A stretch of 64,000 nt of DNA, taken from positions 1,674,001 to 1,738,000 of the forward strand of contig NC_091973.1 of assembly GCF_036711975.1 (NCBI RefSeq), read 5' to 3'. Position 1 is the stretch's first letter. Every line of letters starts with the position of its first letter. This DNA comes from Onthophagus taurus (taxonomy: Eukaryota > Arthropoda > Insecta > Coleoptera > Scarabaeidae). Positions 1-18,345 of the stretch are shown in pieces. The notes beneath the pieces are model-generated. The model saw only the letters and a program-made list of their open reading frames with translations, made no database searches and was not told the DNA's origin. The position numbers and the translations under genes are program-made.

Positions 1-929
1 TAGGCAACACATGTTTTATGAACTGTATAATACAATCCTTTATGCATATGCCATTATTAAGAGAATACTTTTTAACCGAACGCCATAAATGCACGAGATC
101 ACCAAACAGTTGTCTTGTATGTGAATTAGCAAAACTCTTTCAAGATTTTTATTCCGGCATGACAACTCCGATATCGCTACATAAAATGTTACATTTAATA
201 TGGACGCAAGCCACTCATTTAGCCGGATACGAACAACAAGATGCCCACGAATTTTTTATCGCCATGCTTCATGTCTTACAAGAACACGATGTAACTGGAA
301 CTCAAGACTCGCCACCGAAACGCTCTATAATCGATCAAATCTTTTCTGGGTTACTTCAAAGTGATGTTGTTTGTAAAAAATGTAAAAGCGTTTCAACGAA
401 AATCGAAGCGATGAAGGATGTGTCACTCGATTTGGGACAAGTTAGCGGCGGTCGTCCCCCGCAAGATATTCAAGAGTGTCTGGAAAGGTTTACTAGAGTG
501 GAAGACCTCGGCGCAAAAATTATGTGTTCAAATTGTAATTCGCATCAAGAATCGACTAAACAACTCAGTATGAAAACATTGCCGATTGTCGTGTGCTTCC
601 ACCTGAAACGATTCCAGCATTTCAAGAAAGGGGAGAAGATATCTACGCCGATTTCGTTTCCCGAAACTCTCGATATGACACCATTTATGAGTAAAACTAA
701 TAATCGCGCAACAGAATTGTCATCAGATAACAAATATTCACTTTTCACCGTTATTAATCACGACGGTAATATGATTAATAGTGGTCATTATACAGCTTAT
801 GTAAGACAACAACAAGAATATTGGTACAAGTGTAGCGATAGAATGATTACAATGGCTAATATCGAGGATGTTTTAAAATCTGAGGCATATTTATTGTTTT
901 ATCATAAAAGTATTTTATTGTACGATTAA
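1..929 (+). CDS. not: Ubiquitin hydrolase USP22/Non-stop, 3' part
   Basis: This is the catalytic domain of a USP-family cysteine protease, the deubiquitinase of the SAGA histone H2B module in the nucleus. The reading frame is open from base 3, so the exon continues to the left of the window and the N-terminal zinc-finger part is missing. About 309 residues are visible. The Cys box GNTCFMN lies at bases 3-23 with the catalytic Cys codon at 12-14. Next come AGYEQQDAHEF, the CxxC pairs CKKC and CSNC that bind the structural zinc, KQLSMKTLPIVVCFHLKRF, and the His box SGHYTAYVR near base 781. It ends in EAYLLFYHK, as USP22 does. The insert between the two CxxC pairs is short compared with vertebrate USP22. 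The stop is TAA at 927-929, with AATAAA at 975-980. The family is certain. The USP22/Non-stop assignment rests on remembered similarity along the whole domain. Confidence 0.93.
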   Translation, partial: GNTCFMNCIIQSFMHMPLLREYFLTERHKCTRSPNSCLVCELAKLFQDFYSGMTTPISLHKMLHLIWTQATHLAGYEQQDAHEFFIAMLHVLQEHDVTGTQDSPPKRSIIDQIFSGLLQSDVVCKKCKSVSTKIEAMKDVSLDLGQVSGGRPPQDIQECLERFTRVEDLGAKIMCSNCNSHQESTKQLSMKTLPIVVCFHLKRFQHFKKGEKISTPISFPETLDMTPFMSKTNNRATELSSDNKYSLFTVINHDGNMINSGHYTAYVRQQQEYWYKCSDRMITMANIEDVLKSEAYLLFYHKSILLYD

Positions 930-1448
930 TATAAGTCATTTTTATTAAAAAAACTGTCCTATTTTTAACTTATTAATAAACCTTATTTATGTATAATCAA
1001 TTCAAAATGATACTTAAATATTATTTTAAGTTGAAACTTTGAAGAAAATGATGTTTTTTAATATTGAATTTTTTTTTATACTTTGTAACCAATTTGTATT
1101 TATTAATAAAAGAAAACGCTAAAAATTAATTAAATTAATATCAAGAAATTATATCAATGTTTGAGTTGAATATACATCACAAAAAAATAGATAATATATC
1201 ATTTTATCTATTTTTTATCCTATTTTAAAGTTTATTTTTTGTACGTTTTTATTATTTTTTTTTTCCGACTGGAAGAATATACGTTTTTTTTTTGTTATTG
1301 CCAAATGAGACAGTATTTTGAATATATTTGTACATAGTATTTTTATACGTTATAAATAAATAAAAATACTTTTAAAATAATACTGTTATTATTTATTTTT
1401 TTAATGATAAAAGTTGTTAATGGTATTACTCGGGTTTCTTGACACTTG
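930..1448. other. 3' flank of the USP gene
   Basis: Very AT-rich downstream sequence with an AATAAA at 975-980 and long T runs. I see no coding potential and no repeat until the GC-rich dyad at 1449. Confidence 0.6.
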
Positions 1449-3473
1449 GGGCGGCCGACGTCTTCGAAGTCGGCCGAGATTATATCATATCGTGAACAAT
1501 ACTCAGGAATCGGAGCATACTACTAAAAAACTTTTTGAGCAAAAGTTGTAGATAATTTTATTCTTAACAATATTGCTCTCTTGCACTTTTGCTCTCAGAT
1601 GCGTCAATATCGAGAAAAATACGAAAATATGAAAATTTTGTGAATTTATTGCTTTTTTAAGCTGTTATGGTAACACTATGGAAACGGAGCATACTACTAA
1701 AAAACTTTTTAAGCAAAAGTTGTAGATAATTTTATTCTTAACAATATTGCCCTCTTTCACTTTTGCTCTCGGATGCGTCAATATCTAGAGAAATATGAAA
1801 ATCTGAAAATTTGACGAATTCGTTGCTTTTTTAAGCTGTTATGGTAACACTAGGGAAACGGAGCATACTACTAAAAAACTTTTTAAGCAAAAGTTGTAGA
1901 TAATTTCATTCTTAACAATATTGCACTCTTGCACTTTTGCTCTCAGATGCCTCAATATCGAGAAAAATACAAAAATATAAAAATTTGACGAATTCGTTGC
2001 TTTTTTAAGCTGTTATGGTAACACTAGGGAAACGGAGCATACTACTAAAAAACTTTTTAAGCAAAAGTTGTAGATAATTTTATTCTTAACAATATTGCTC
2101 TCTTGCACTTTTGCTCTCAGATGCGTCAATATCGAGAAAAATACAAAAATATGAAAATTTGACGAATTCGTTGCTTTTTTAAGCTGTTATGGTAACACTA
2201 GGGAAACGGAGCATACTACTAAAAAACTTTTAAAGCAAAAGTTGTAGATAATTTTATTCTTAACAATATTGCTCTCTTGCACTTTTGCTCTCAGATGCGT
2301 CAATATCGAGAAAAATACAAAAATATGAAAATTTGACACATTCGTTGTTTTTTTAAGCTGTTATGGTAACACTAGGGAAACGGAGCATACTACTAAAAAA
2401 CTTTTTAAGCAAAAGTTGTAGATAATTTTATTCTTAACAATATTGCTCTCTTGCACTTTTGCTCTCAGATGCGTCAATATCGAGAAAAATACAAAAATCT
2501 GAATATTTGACGCATTCGTTGCTTTTTTAAGCTGTTATGGTAACACTAGGGAAACGGAGCATACTACTAAAAAACTTTTTTAGCAAAAGTTGTAGATAAT
2601 TTTATTCTTAACAATATTGCTCTCTTGCACTTTTGCTCTCAGATGCGTCAATATCGAGAAAAATACAAAAATATGAAAATTTGACGAATTCGTTGCTTTT
2701 TAAGCTGTTATGGTAACACTAGGGAAACGGAGCATACTACTAAAAAACTTTTTAAGCAAAAGTTGTAGATAATTTTATTCTTAACAATATTGCTCTCTTG
2801 CACTTTTGCTCTCAGATGCGTCAATATCGAGAAAAATACAAAAATATGAAAATTTGACGAATTCTTTGCTTTTTTAAGCTGTTATGGTAACACTAGGGAA
2901 ACGGAGCATACTACTAAAAAACTTTTTAAGCAAAAGTTGTAGATAATTTTATTCTTAACAATATTGCTCTCTTGCACTTTTGCTCTCAGATGCGTCAATA
3001 TCGAGAAAAATACAAAAATACGAAAATTTGACGAATTCGTTGCTTTTTTAAGCTGTTATGGTAACACTAGGGAAACGGAGCATACTACTAAAAAACTTTT
3101 TAAGCAAAAGTTGTAGATAATTTCATTCTTAACAATATTGCACTCTTGCACTTTTGCTCTCAGATGCGTCAATATCGAGAAAAATACAAAAATATGAAAA
3201 TTTGACGCATTCGTTACTTTTTTAAGCTGTTATGGTAACACTAAAGAAACGGAGCATACTACTAAAAAACTTTTTAAGCAAAAGTTGTAGCAAATTTCAT
3301 TCTTAACAATATTACTCTCTTTCACTTTTGGTCTCAGATGCGTTAATATCGAGAAAAGTACAAAAATATAAAAATTTGCTAAATTCGTAGTGTTGCAAGT
3401 GAGTAATGATATCACTAGAGTTTGTGAACCCGATCCTGTTTGAAGTTTATGGAATAAATAATCTCGGCCGACG
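1449..3473. repeat. 174-base satellite element with dyad ends
   Basis: About eleven head-to-tail copies of a 174-base unit. The landmark CGGAGCATACTACTAAAAAA recurs at about 1511, 1685, 1859, 2033, 2207, 2381, 2555, 2728, 2902, 3076 and 3250. Spacing is 174 except for one step of 173. Inner copies are nearly identical, and the first and last have diverged. The left edge is a GC-rich near-palindrome (GCGGCCGACGTCTTCGAAG, from 1451). The right edge is CTCGGCCGAC (3463-3472), a shortened inverse of it. The same two edges bound units in the array at 24-26 kb. I read this as one terminal-inverted-repeat element whose interior was amplified. Confidence 0.92.
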
Positions 3474-4569
3474 CAATAAAAAGAAGATAGAGTTAATAAA
3501 ATATAGTAGTTAGTATACAAGCTGAAATATCTCAGCTTTTATATAATTTTTATGTAAGATATGGAAATAATATAGACTTCTTATATCTTTTGTTAAAAAA
3601 ATGTATTGAATTACATTTCAGAAGCTGAGATATATCATTTTCTGTGATGTATGTAAACTTTATTGTATGTGTTGTTGAACCTTGGCTCATAATTGAATTT
3701 CAATGCTTTCATATACAAATAGCTATTATGCTGTTAAAATAATTGCATTTAATATCGTATTAAAGATATTTTTGTTAATAATTCTTTTTGTGATTTATGT
3801 TGAAGCCAATTACTATAAATAACAACGCTCCCATTGTTAATAGAATAACAACAGCTTTTATATTTCCAGGGCTAATCCGAACGTAACAGTTAAGCGTTAT
3901 TTTCATTTTGAAACTACAAAACATTGGTTTAAAATCAAAATTTAATTTGTAATTATAAAAATATCAAAATACAATTACTTGAAAAAACATTTATTATTAT
4001 CATTGCGATGATAAGCAACTTTTACAACTGATTAAATCTGTTATTTATAACAATTCCATTGAAGATATTATTTATTACTCAACAGCAACCTTCAAACTCT
4101 CGAGAAATCACTTAAACACGATTGTTTAATATAAAGAGAAAAATTCGGTTAACACGTGTTAAATAATAAAATAATTTTTGTTAAAGTTTTTTCAACTAAA
4201 ATATTCAGAGATAAGTTGTATCGTGTGAATTGATCTTTGCATGGATTTGATGATGCCACGGGCACACTTTTGATAATAATCTTTCGAAATAATCGATTGT
4301 GAACGAGTCATTATTAAAAACGAAATGATGCTAACTGCAAAGGGGGTACTCGGTTCACGACAGCGATATCTAGTTATTCGAATAATGTCGGAATTAAATT
4401 GGAATTAATGGAACGTCCCAGTGTCTCCAGTGATAACCTTCGCACATAACCTCAAAGTCGAATATTTCAAATAGTTAGGTCGATTTTATCAATGAAAAAA
4501 TAAGGAAAATCTACTAAAAACAATCAGTTGAGTTAGAAAATATTAGTTAGTCAATTTTATTTGTCCAAA
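3474..4569. other. Intergenic and upstream region of SLC35B4
   Basis: AT-rich sequence between the satellite and the SLC35B4 start codon. I see no ORF with family character and no tandem structure. It presumably contains the SLC35B4 promoter and 5' UTR, but no element is clear enough to name. Confidence 0.5.
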
Positions 4570-7500
4570 ATGAGCTCTAAAGTTGCTTATGCCATAGGCA
4601 CAGTTTATGTGGGGTGTATTTTAAATAACGTTTTTTTGGAATATTTAGTCAGGTAAGATTCTTTTTTTGATTTGAATGTTTTAATAAGAATTTTTTTTCA
4701 GGGATGAACCAGGTTCTGGAAATTTAATAACCTTTAGTCAGTTCTTGTTCATAGCAATTCATGGATTTTTCACTTATTCAAAATATGGAAAAACCAAACG
4801 TATGATACCATTCAAGGATTATGTTACATTAGTCTCACTATTTTTTATAACCAGCGTTTTCAATAATTGGGTTTTTGGTTTCAACATTCCCGTACCGCTC
4901 CATATGATTTTTAGAGCCGTAAGTTCAAAAATATATATATATTTATTTTTGAAACTTTTTGTTCTTGCTCAGTAGTAGTTTTAAAAAGTAAAAAAGGAAT
5001 TGTGCAAGTACAAATTATTTATTAAAAAATTTCCAAAGTGGTGTAATTAAGCAATGGTTATAAATCTTATCTTCCCATTTTATCCATCTATCAATAAATA
5101 AATATTGGAGATATTAACAAGTGGAATGAAACGAACTCCTAAAGAAATTTGTGCAACAAGTTCAAAAGATCAAATTTCAAAGTGTTGTATCACATGACAT
5201 ATTATTAAAACAATCAAGTGTTGGTTATAAAAGATTGTTTATAAAGAAACTTGTAAAGTACAAAGCAACAGATGACAAAGATAGACCTAATTAAATTTGC
5301 TACAAAAAGGGAGATTAATTTTTTAAGAATTGATAAGATAAAATGAACCTTAAACATTTTTGAATTTAATTTATATCTTTTGCAAATCAAACCTAGATTT
5401 ACAGTTAACGCAAGAAATTAGATGAGAATTAGAATGAGAAAATTAAACATTGGAAATATCTGATTATCCACACACTTAAAAATTAAAGTATTTAATACCT
5501 GCATATTGCCTGTAATAAACTATGGAGCCAATAATAATAAGCTATGGGTAACACAACGCGCTATGCTTGGGATTTCCCTAAAAGATAATCTCTGGAGGAT
5601 GACCATCCATGAGATGGACTGATAATTTGCTAACTAAGAGGAAGAAGAAGTTAACTAGAGTCATCATACCCCATGGTCTTCATTTGGCCATCTATTCTCG
5701 CCCAATTCTGTTCAAATGTCCATACTATGTCAACCTTTTCTTATCTATTCTGTTTATTATATCGCTATCTCAGTCTGTGTTATTTCATTACTTCGTTAAT
5801 TGCACTATTTATCTTGAGTTAAGTTCCATTTCTAAAGCTTGGAGCCGTCGGTCTTATTTTTTGAGATATCCCAAGTTTTAGAACAATACTTTCTGGCGAA
5901 AATAAAAATTTGAGAATTCAGACTTAAGTATTATCAATTACGATCTCTTCGACTAAAATATTTTCAGATTTCTTGCACTTCCGGTTATACCGGAAGTCGC
6001 CACCTACTTAATTTTTTAAATGGAACATCCTGTATATTTTTACATATTTGGATTTGTCTGTTTTCATGGTTTATAAATAAGTTTACTTTTTGCAATTTGA
6101 TTCGGCCGTTCTCGAGTTATTCGAATTTTTCTAGAAAAATCTGCTCCTGCAGACATTTGTTCAAAAAATCAGAGAACACTCAATTTTTGGGATATTAATT
6201 TAGGATTCAGAATATGCTTAAACAACATGATGGAGTATGTTTTGGTGCCGAGAACGGCTGTCTAGAACGTTTGGTCACTTTACTATGGCACGTTAACTTT
6301 TCAAAATTTGGAAGTACCATAACTTAATTTTTTTAAATGGCACCCCCCATATTTTATTACTTAGTCGTCTTCGGCGTCTCATTCTACATCTTTTATATCC
6401 CATATGTCCCATACCTAACATTAATAGTTTGGGAGATAATTAGGGTTTTTTGAAAAATGCACACATATCATATGGATATTTAGCCTAGTGTGCCATGAAA
6501 AACAAGCCTTCTCAATGAGTTCTTGTCAAAGACTCACTTGTTTACCTCACTTGATGCATGTGAGCAAATAATTATCTGTTATGTCCCTTAATATTAGTAC
6601 TGAAAAGAGTTAAAATCGATAACAATAACGAAAGTACTATTTACACAAATCAAGAAATTCTTAATTTATTTTTTATGCATAAAAAGCGCGACAAAGTTCG
6701 TAGTATGATTCCTAGATCTTCTTTGGCAGCTCGAATTGAGGTGTTGGGACTGGGTTCGAAATAAGCCACGGCATTCACCTCTTCCGTTGCATTATCTACT
6801 ACATTTTTTGGTCAGTTTAACACGTGATTAATTCGTCCAAAATGCAAAAAATTTGCTTCTATTCTTCTAAATTTATCTTTTGTCATCGGAGGTAAATGCG
6901 GATAATTTTCATTAAACATTCTGCAAGTTCTACTAAGAACTTTGTCGCACTTTTCGTGCACAAAAAATAAATTATGGATTTCTTTATTTGTATAAACATT
7001 ATTTACGTTATTAATATCCATTTTATCTGGTTTCAGGCTCACAAGCATCAAACAACGTAAATCAGACTTTGACGTTTGTCAATAAGTCATTAAACATTTG
7101 TTTTCCATGGCACACTAGGTTAATATCGATATGATATGTGAGCATTTTTCAAAAAACCCTAATTATTTCTCAAACTATTAATGTTAGACATAGGACATAT
7201 GGAGTATAAAAGATGTAAAATGAGACGCCGAAGACGACTAAGTAATAAAATATGGGGGGTGCCATTTAAAAAAATGAAGTTATGATAGTTCCAAATTTCG
7301 AAAAGTTAACGTGTCAGTGTAAAGTGACCAAACGATCTAGACAGCCGTTCTCGGCACCAAAACATACTCCATCATGTTGTTTAAGCATGTTCTGAATCCT
7401 AAATTGATATCTCAAAAATCGAGTGTTCTATGATTTTTTGAACAAATGTCCGCTGGAGCAGATTTTTCTAGAAAAAATCGAATAACTCAAGAACGGCCGA

Positions 7501-9377
7501 ATCAAATTGCAAAAAGTAAAGTTATTTATAAACCTTGAAAACAGACAAATCCAAATATGTAAAAATATACAGGGTGTTCCGTTTAAAAAAATAAAGTAGG
7601 TGGCGACTTTCGGTATAACCGGAAGTGCTAGAAATCTGAAAATATTTTAGACGAAGAGAACGTAATTGATAATACTTAAGTCTGAATTCTCAATTTTTTA
7701 TTTTGGCCAGAACCACAGAAACGTCTAATGACCGGTCTCGCTGAGACACCCTGTATAGATTTATATATTTTGTGTTTAGTGACACAGAATAACAACAACT
7801 TGCAGCTTTCAGCATCGCAACAAGCCGATGATATGATATTAATTGGGGCGCATCGACGATAAACGACCGCGACTAAAACATTCAAAAATCATCCTTGCGG
7901 CCGAGGCTTACTATCTGTTGACCAGTTTTAGGTTGATATGGTATTAATGGCCACGCTTTGGCTTAAATATCCAAAGATATAGATCCTCTGTTCTAAGCTC
8001 TGTAACTTATTGGCCAATTTTGGGTTGATATGGTATTAATTCGGCCGTAAGCAACCTCGGGTTAATGTCATAAATCCTCTGTTTTAAATTTTTGCCGAGA
8101 TCGCTTCCGGTCCCACGCCTGGATAAAGAAGGAGAGTAAGCGTAGAACCAACCACCCTAAATTGTAAAAAGTACATCTGTTATGATAGCAGTAAATGGAG
8201 AGAGACTTTACGACCCAGGCTTTCTAATTTATTGACCAATTTTGGGTTGATATGGTATTAATTAGGACGCCTCGGCCGCAAGCAACTTCGACTAATACAT
8301 CTAAAGTCATAAATCCTCCGTTTTAATCTTAGCGGAGGTCGTTTGCGGCTGAGGCTTTGTAATTTATTGATCAATTTTGGGTTGATACCAAAATTGCACC
8401 TCCAAGGTAATGAAAAACTTGTTAGGATTGATAAAGAAGGGTTCTATGTAGATAGAATAGATGTTCTGTGGGATTGAGATACGTGTGCTTGGGATCATTG
8501 TCTTATTGAAAAGTAAATGATCTCAAATTAAAACTAATCTTTATTTTTTTATAAAATAAAATTAATTAAAATCTAATTTTTTTCTCTTAGGGTTCACTTA
8601 TAGCAAATATGATAATGGGTATTATAATTTTAAAACGACGATATTCCTTCTCAAAGTTCCTATCAGTTGGGATGATAACCGTGGGGATCGCAATATGCAC
8701 GATAATATCAAGCGGATCATCCTCAAAAAAAATGTGTACAGATTGCGGTCTGGAACCGATTAATTTAGAGCCATCATCTGATGATAACGAATTTTTCTGG
8801 TGGGTTGCGGGAATTATTCTTCTCACAGCAGCACTTTTGTTATCAGCTCGAATGGGGATTTATCAAGAAACTATTTATAGAGTTCATGGAAAACATCCAA
8901 ACGAAGCACTTTATTACACGGTAAAACTTTCTAATAATTAATTTAATAATATAATCTTTTATTAATTTTTTTTAGCATTTATTATCATTACCTGGATTTA
9001 TTTTATACGCACCAAGTATAATTGAACATACCGAAAAAGTCATTTCAAGCGAGCCATACACACTTCCGTTTGTTGAGATTGCGATTCCGATTTTAGTTTT
9101 GTATTTGATTGGAAATGTTTTAACTCAATATTTATGTATAAGTTCCGTTTATTTATTAACAACCGAATGTACTTCGTTAACGGTGACATTAGTGATAACT
9201 CTCAGAAAATTTATTTCGTTGTTGCTCTCAATCGTTTATTTTAAAAACCCGTTCACGTGGTTGCATTGGTTTGGCACGATTTTGGTGTTTGCCGGAACGT
9301 TAATTTTCGCCGAAATTTTCACTTTCAAAAAGGACGCAACTCAAGAAAAGAAACAAATTGACAAAAAAGTTAAATAG
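4570..9377 (+). CDS. Efr: SLC35B4-type nucleotide-sugar transporter
   Basis: Multi-pass transporter of the NST/SLC35B family that moves UDP-sugars (and GDP-fucose in the fly Efr protein) into the ER or Golgi lumen. Exons are 4570-4652, 4702-4918, 8591-8920 and 8976-9377. All junctions have GT/AG and keep frame, giving 343 residues against 331 in human SLC35B4. Diagnostic stretches are NLITFSQFLFIAIHGF, IPVPLHMIFRAGSLIANM across exons 2-3, ARMGIYQET and TTECTSLTVTLVITLRKF. About ten hydrophobic segments are present. The C-terminus is KKVK, which fits a KKXX ER-retrieval signal. AATAAA lies at 9419-9424. Intron 2 (4919-8590) is expanded by a retroelement fragment, an inverted-dimer transposon and a GC-dyad repeat. 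The gene converges on RUNDC1, with 223 bases between stop codons. Family assignment is firm; the substrate is inferred. Confidence 0.94.
5330..5690 (+). mobile_element. Non-LTR retrotransposon fragment (C-terminal RT region)
   Basis: Inside the SLC35B4 intron the + strand reads LKIKVFNTCILPVINYGA, then VTQRAMLGISLKDNLWRM and RWTDNLLTK. Phrases of the type 'lqVTQRAMeRsMLGiSLrDrir' are typical of the region after the reverse transcriptase in insect RTE/R-clade elements. It is decayed, frame-broken and lacks the catalytic core. The clade is uncertain. Confidence 0.6.
5890..7716. mobile_element. Inverted-dimer (hairpin) DNA transposon
   Basis: The left arm (about 5890-6707) is the reverse complement of the right arm (about 6958-7716). 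For example, the stretch around CTTAAACAACATGATGGAGT near 6210 recurs inverted near 7375, and the CGGAAGT-rich part near 5985 recurs near 7610. A TACAGGGTGT motif lies at the edge of the right arm near 7570. Each arm carries the same short coding piece, read outward-in: + strand near 6618-6707 (YTNQEILNLFFMHKKRDKV) and - strand at 6812-7051 (YTNKEIHNLFFVHEKCDKVL, then FNENYPHLPP). That piece looks like the helix-turn-helix (DUF4817-like) N-terminus of insect mariner-type proteins. No catalytic domain is present. Confidence 0.8.
7880..8420. repeat. Diverged GC-dyad repeat, about 3 partial units
   Basis: The phrase GGTTGATATGGTATTAAT recurs near 7931, 8031 and 8248. Each is followed by a GC-rich block such as GCCTCGGCCGCAAGCAAC (near 8270), and an inverse block GTTTGCGGCTGAGGC follows near 8342. 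The dyad words match those of the 18.4-21.4 kb satellite, but the interior does not. It is degenerate and non-coding. Confidence 0.65.
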
Positions 9378-9600
9378 ATAGTTAAATATTATATTTTTTT
9401 GTGGTGTTAATGTTGTTCAATAAAGGCTAAAAAATATTCTTTTAAGTGTTTTATTGTTTAAAAATTAAAATCTTTTAATACTTAAAAACAAAAAAATTAA
9501 TCAACTAATTAAAATATTCTTTGATTTTTCTTTTTGGTATCACAGCAACGTAAATTGAGAAAGGAATTTTTAAATAATTCTTAACGGAATGTCTTTTCTC

Positions 9601-16201
<6,601 letters not shown>

Positions 16202-16639
16202 CTCGTTTCTTTATGATATTATTTCGTTTCCTGTGTCTTCATTGGTATGTCCGAGGGGAGCACTTCCGATTTATTGCGATAATAATCATTGTTTATGTGA
16301 TTAAAAAGTAAAAAACCGACGTCTATGAAACTAACACTACCAGTGATAAGTGATAAGCATATGGTATGCTATGGCGCTTATTTGTATGCCTACCTCTTTA
16401 TTTTTTTAAAGTTTCATTTTCTTAAAAATACATTTTAAACGTTATTTGCAACTTTAAAATATAGCTTATTCATGATTTTTAAGATTTTTTAAAAACAAAT
16501 TAATAAATTTATTGAATTATTTTTTTTTGCAGAGGTTACAAGAACTAAATAGCCCATACTGTGGTAGTGGGAATTTATGAATTCAAATTTCAAATTTAAA
16601 AATATAGGTAGCTTTCCCCTACTGAAGTCTAGACTTAGT
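16202..16639. other. RUNDC1 upstream region
   Basis: AT-rich sequence between the RUNDC1 start codon and a Penelope-like fragment. It presumably contains the RUNDC1 promoter. I see no named element. Confidence 0.4.
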
Positions 16640-17392
16640 TCATTGCAATCTAGATGTGTTGGTCACCAGGTCACCGAAAGAAGACCCATACCAACAGGTA
16701 TTTACAGGCAATTTCACATCATCATCCCCAACAGAAGAGGTCCGTGATCCGTACATTATTTCAACGAGTAGCGAGACTATGTGAAAGAGAGAACTTGAAG
16801 AAAGAGCAACACTTTCTACGAGGCGTGCTGCAGAAGAATGGATACACTTCGAGGGACATCAACCAGGCCATCAAGCAGCGAAAGCAGAAAGAGGACACGG
16901 TAAGTACAAAACCACTTGGATTTATCTGTCTTCCCTATGTTTCAGGTGTAACGGAACGAATTCAAAATTCAGCAAAATTCGGAACACACTCCCGATAGCC
17001 AAGGACAAACTAACTCCATTAAAAGGAGCGGGAGTCTATCGACTATCGTGTAGTTGTGGGAAGGTTTATGTTGGCCAAACTGGACGCAACGTCGAGTGCC
17101 GCATCAAGGAGCATGAGAGGGATGTAAGGCTGAAGAAGATCCAGCAGTCGGCGGTTGCGGAACATTGCCATGCAGAGGGGCACCGAATAGACTTCGAACA
17201 AACAAAGGTGCTGGCTAGGGACAACAGATACTACCAAAGACTGACAAGAGAAGCCATAGAGATCCACCGACATAAAAATAACGTCAACAGAGAGGTTGGC
17301 TGGGAGCTTAGCAAAACATGGAAGATGGTGGTGAACACGAAGACCCCTTCCCGCCTCACACCGGACGCGACGCAAATTAGTTATTAATTAAC
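16640..17392 (+). mobile_element. Penelope-like retroelement, 5'-truncated, GIY-YIG end
   Basis: Only the 3' part of a Penelope-like element remains. Bases 16654-16998 read KTHTNRYLQAISHHHPQQK, then REN-LKKEQHFLRGVLQKNGY and LPYVSGVTERI, the usual text after the Penelope reverse transcriptase. After a frame shift near 16975 the other frame gives NTLPIAKDKLTPLKGAGVYR, CSCGKVYVGQTGR, RIKEHERD, SAVAEHCHAEGH and LTREAIEIHRHKNNVNREVG. That is a complete GIY-YIG-type endonuclease, with GVY and YVG as its two key motifs. It stops near 17387. The reverse-transcriptase core is absent, so it is a dead copy. Confidence 0.87.
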
Positions 17393-17889
17393 TTGTAATT
17401 AGCGTTAACTGATTATTAATTAGTTTTTCCGACTTATATATAGTTACCGCTTTTTGATCAACATGGCATCCGAAACGTTTACCTCTTAGTTCTCATTTAT
17501 CGTCTTCCAGACTTGATGGTGTATTTGTTCTTGGTCATTTTGTTGTTATCTCTTCTTTTTCGGAGCTTGCAACCGAAATTCTGTAGTATGCGCTACCATA
17601 CTTGGGTTGATACATTATTTATCGGAAGTAATCTGGCCTAAACTAATAACAGAGTTGATAATAATAATAACAGAACCCCAGATGTCACTGAAATGGGCTA
17701 AAAAGGCTGTCATGATAACCACAGAACAAAGAATTTATAGCTTTAAAGTGTAGCGAACCTCGGGTTCTGTTAATTTTATTTCTGAGTTCGAAGCAGTTAG
17801 CAGTTAATTCAGAGTTCTGAGAGTCCGTAACATAGTCCGGTAGTTAGTTCCAGATAGGGAGTTTCAGAGCTGTCAGTTAGTTCGACGGA

Positions 17890-18345
17890 ATCAGTTGTTT
17901 CCAAGGAGTCAGGACGTAGACCGTGCCACAATCTTGAGGCTAAGCCCAGGCTGGGGTGACTCAAAAGGAGTTTTCCGTAGTGGCATTCAATCCACAATCC
18001 GTCGTTATCGGGAGACCAATAACATTGAAGATCATCCCAGAAGTGGAAGACCAAAGACAGTCACGACTCCCTTCATGGTGAAGTGTGCCTGGGGCAAGGT
18101 CCACCAGAATTCAAAGAGGAGTCTCAGAAAAATGGCTAAAGAGTGCAGTGAATCTGTGCACATTCGCCTTCAGAGATGTCATGAACTTTTGAAACACTTC
18201 TCGCCGGCGGAGCTCAAAGACAACCTTTGATTATTGTGGATCAGAGGGTCAAGATCAACTTCCAGAACTACCTTGCTGAGATTTTGATGAAGGAAGTGCT
18301 TCATTACACCCAGTCTCATTTCAACGGACGCCGGTCATCCAAAAT
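17890..18345 (+). mobile_element. Tc1/mariner transposase fragment
   Basis: The + strand reads GIQSTIRRYRETNNIEDHPR, then SGRPKTVTT and KSLRKMAKE-like text ending in LQRCHELLKHF. This is the paired helix-turn-helix region of Tc1-type transposases. After a stop, another frame gives IVDQRVKINFQNYLAEILMK and EVLHYTQSHFNGR, from the catalytic domain just before the usual DSAPAH motif, which is missing. The copy is broken by frame shifts and cut at the satellite border. Confidence 0.8.

Noticed and set aside
3230-3520. Minus-strand ORF of 96 codons
   Set aside because: Lies in the last satellite unit and its flank; hydrophobic only because the DNA is AT-rich.
17043-17375. Minus-strand ORF of 110 codons
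   Set aside because: Antisense to the GIY-YIG region of the Penelope-like fragment.
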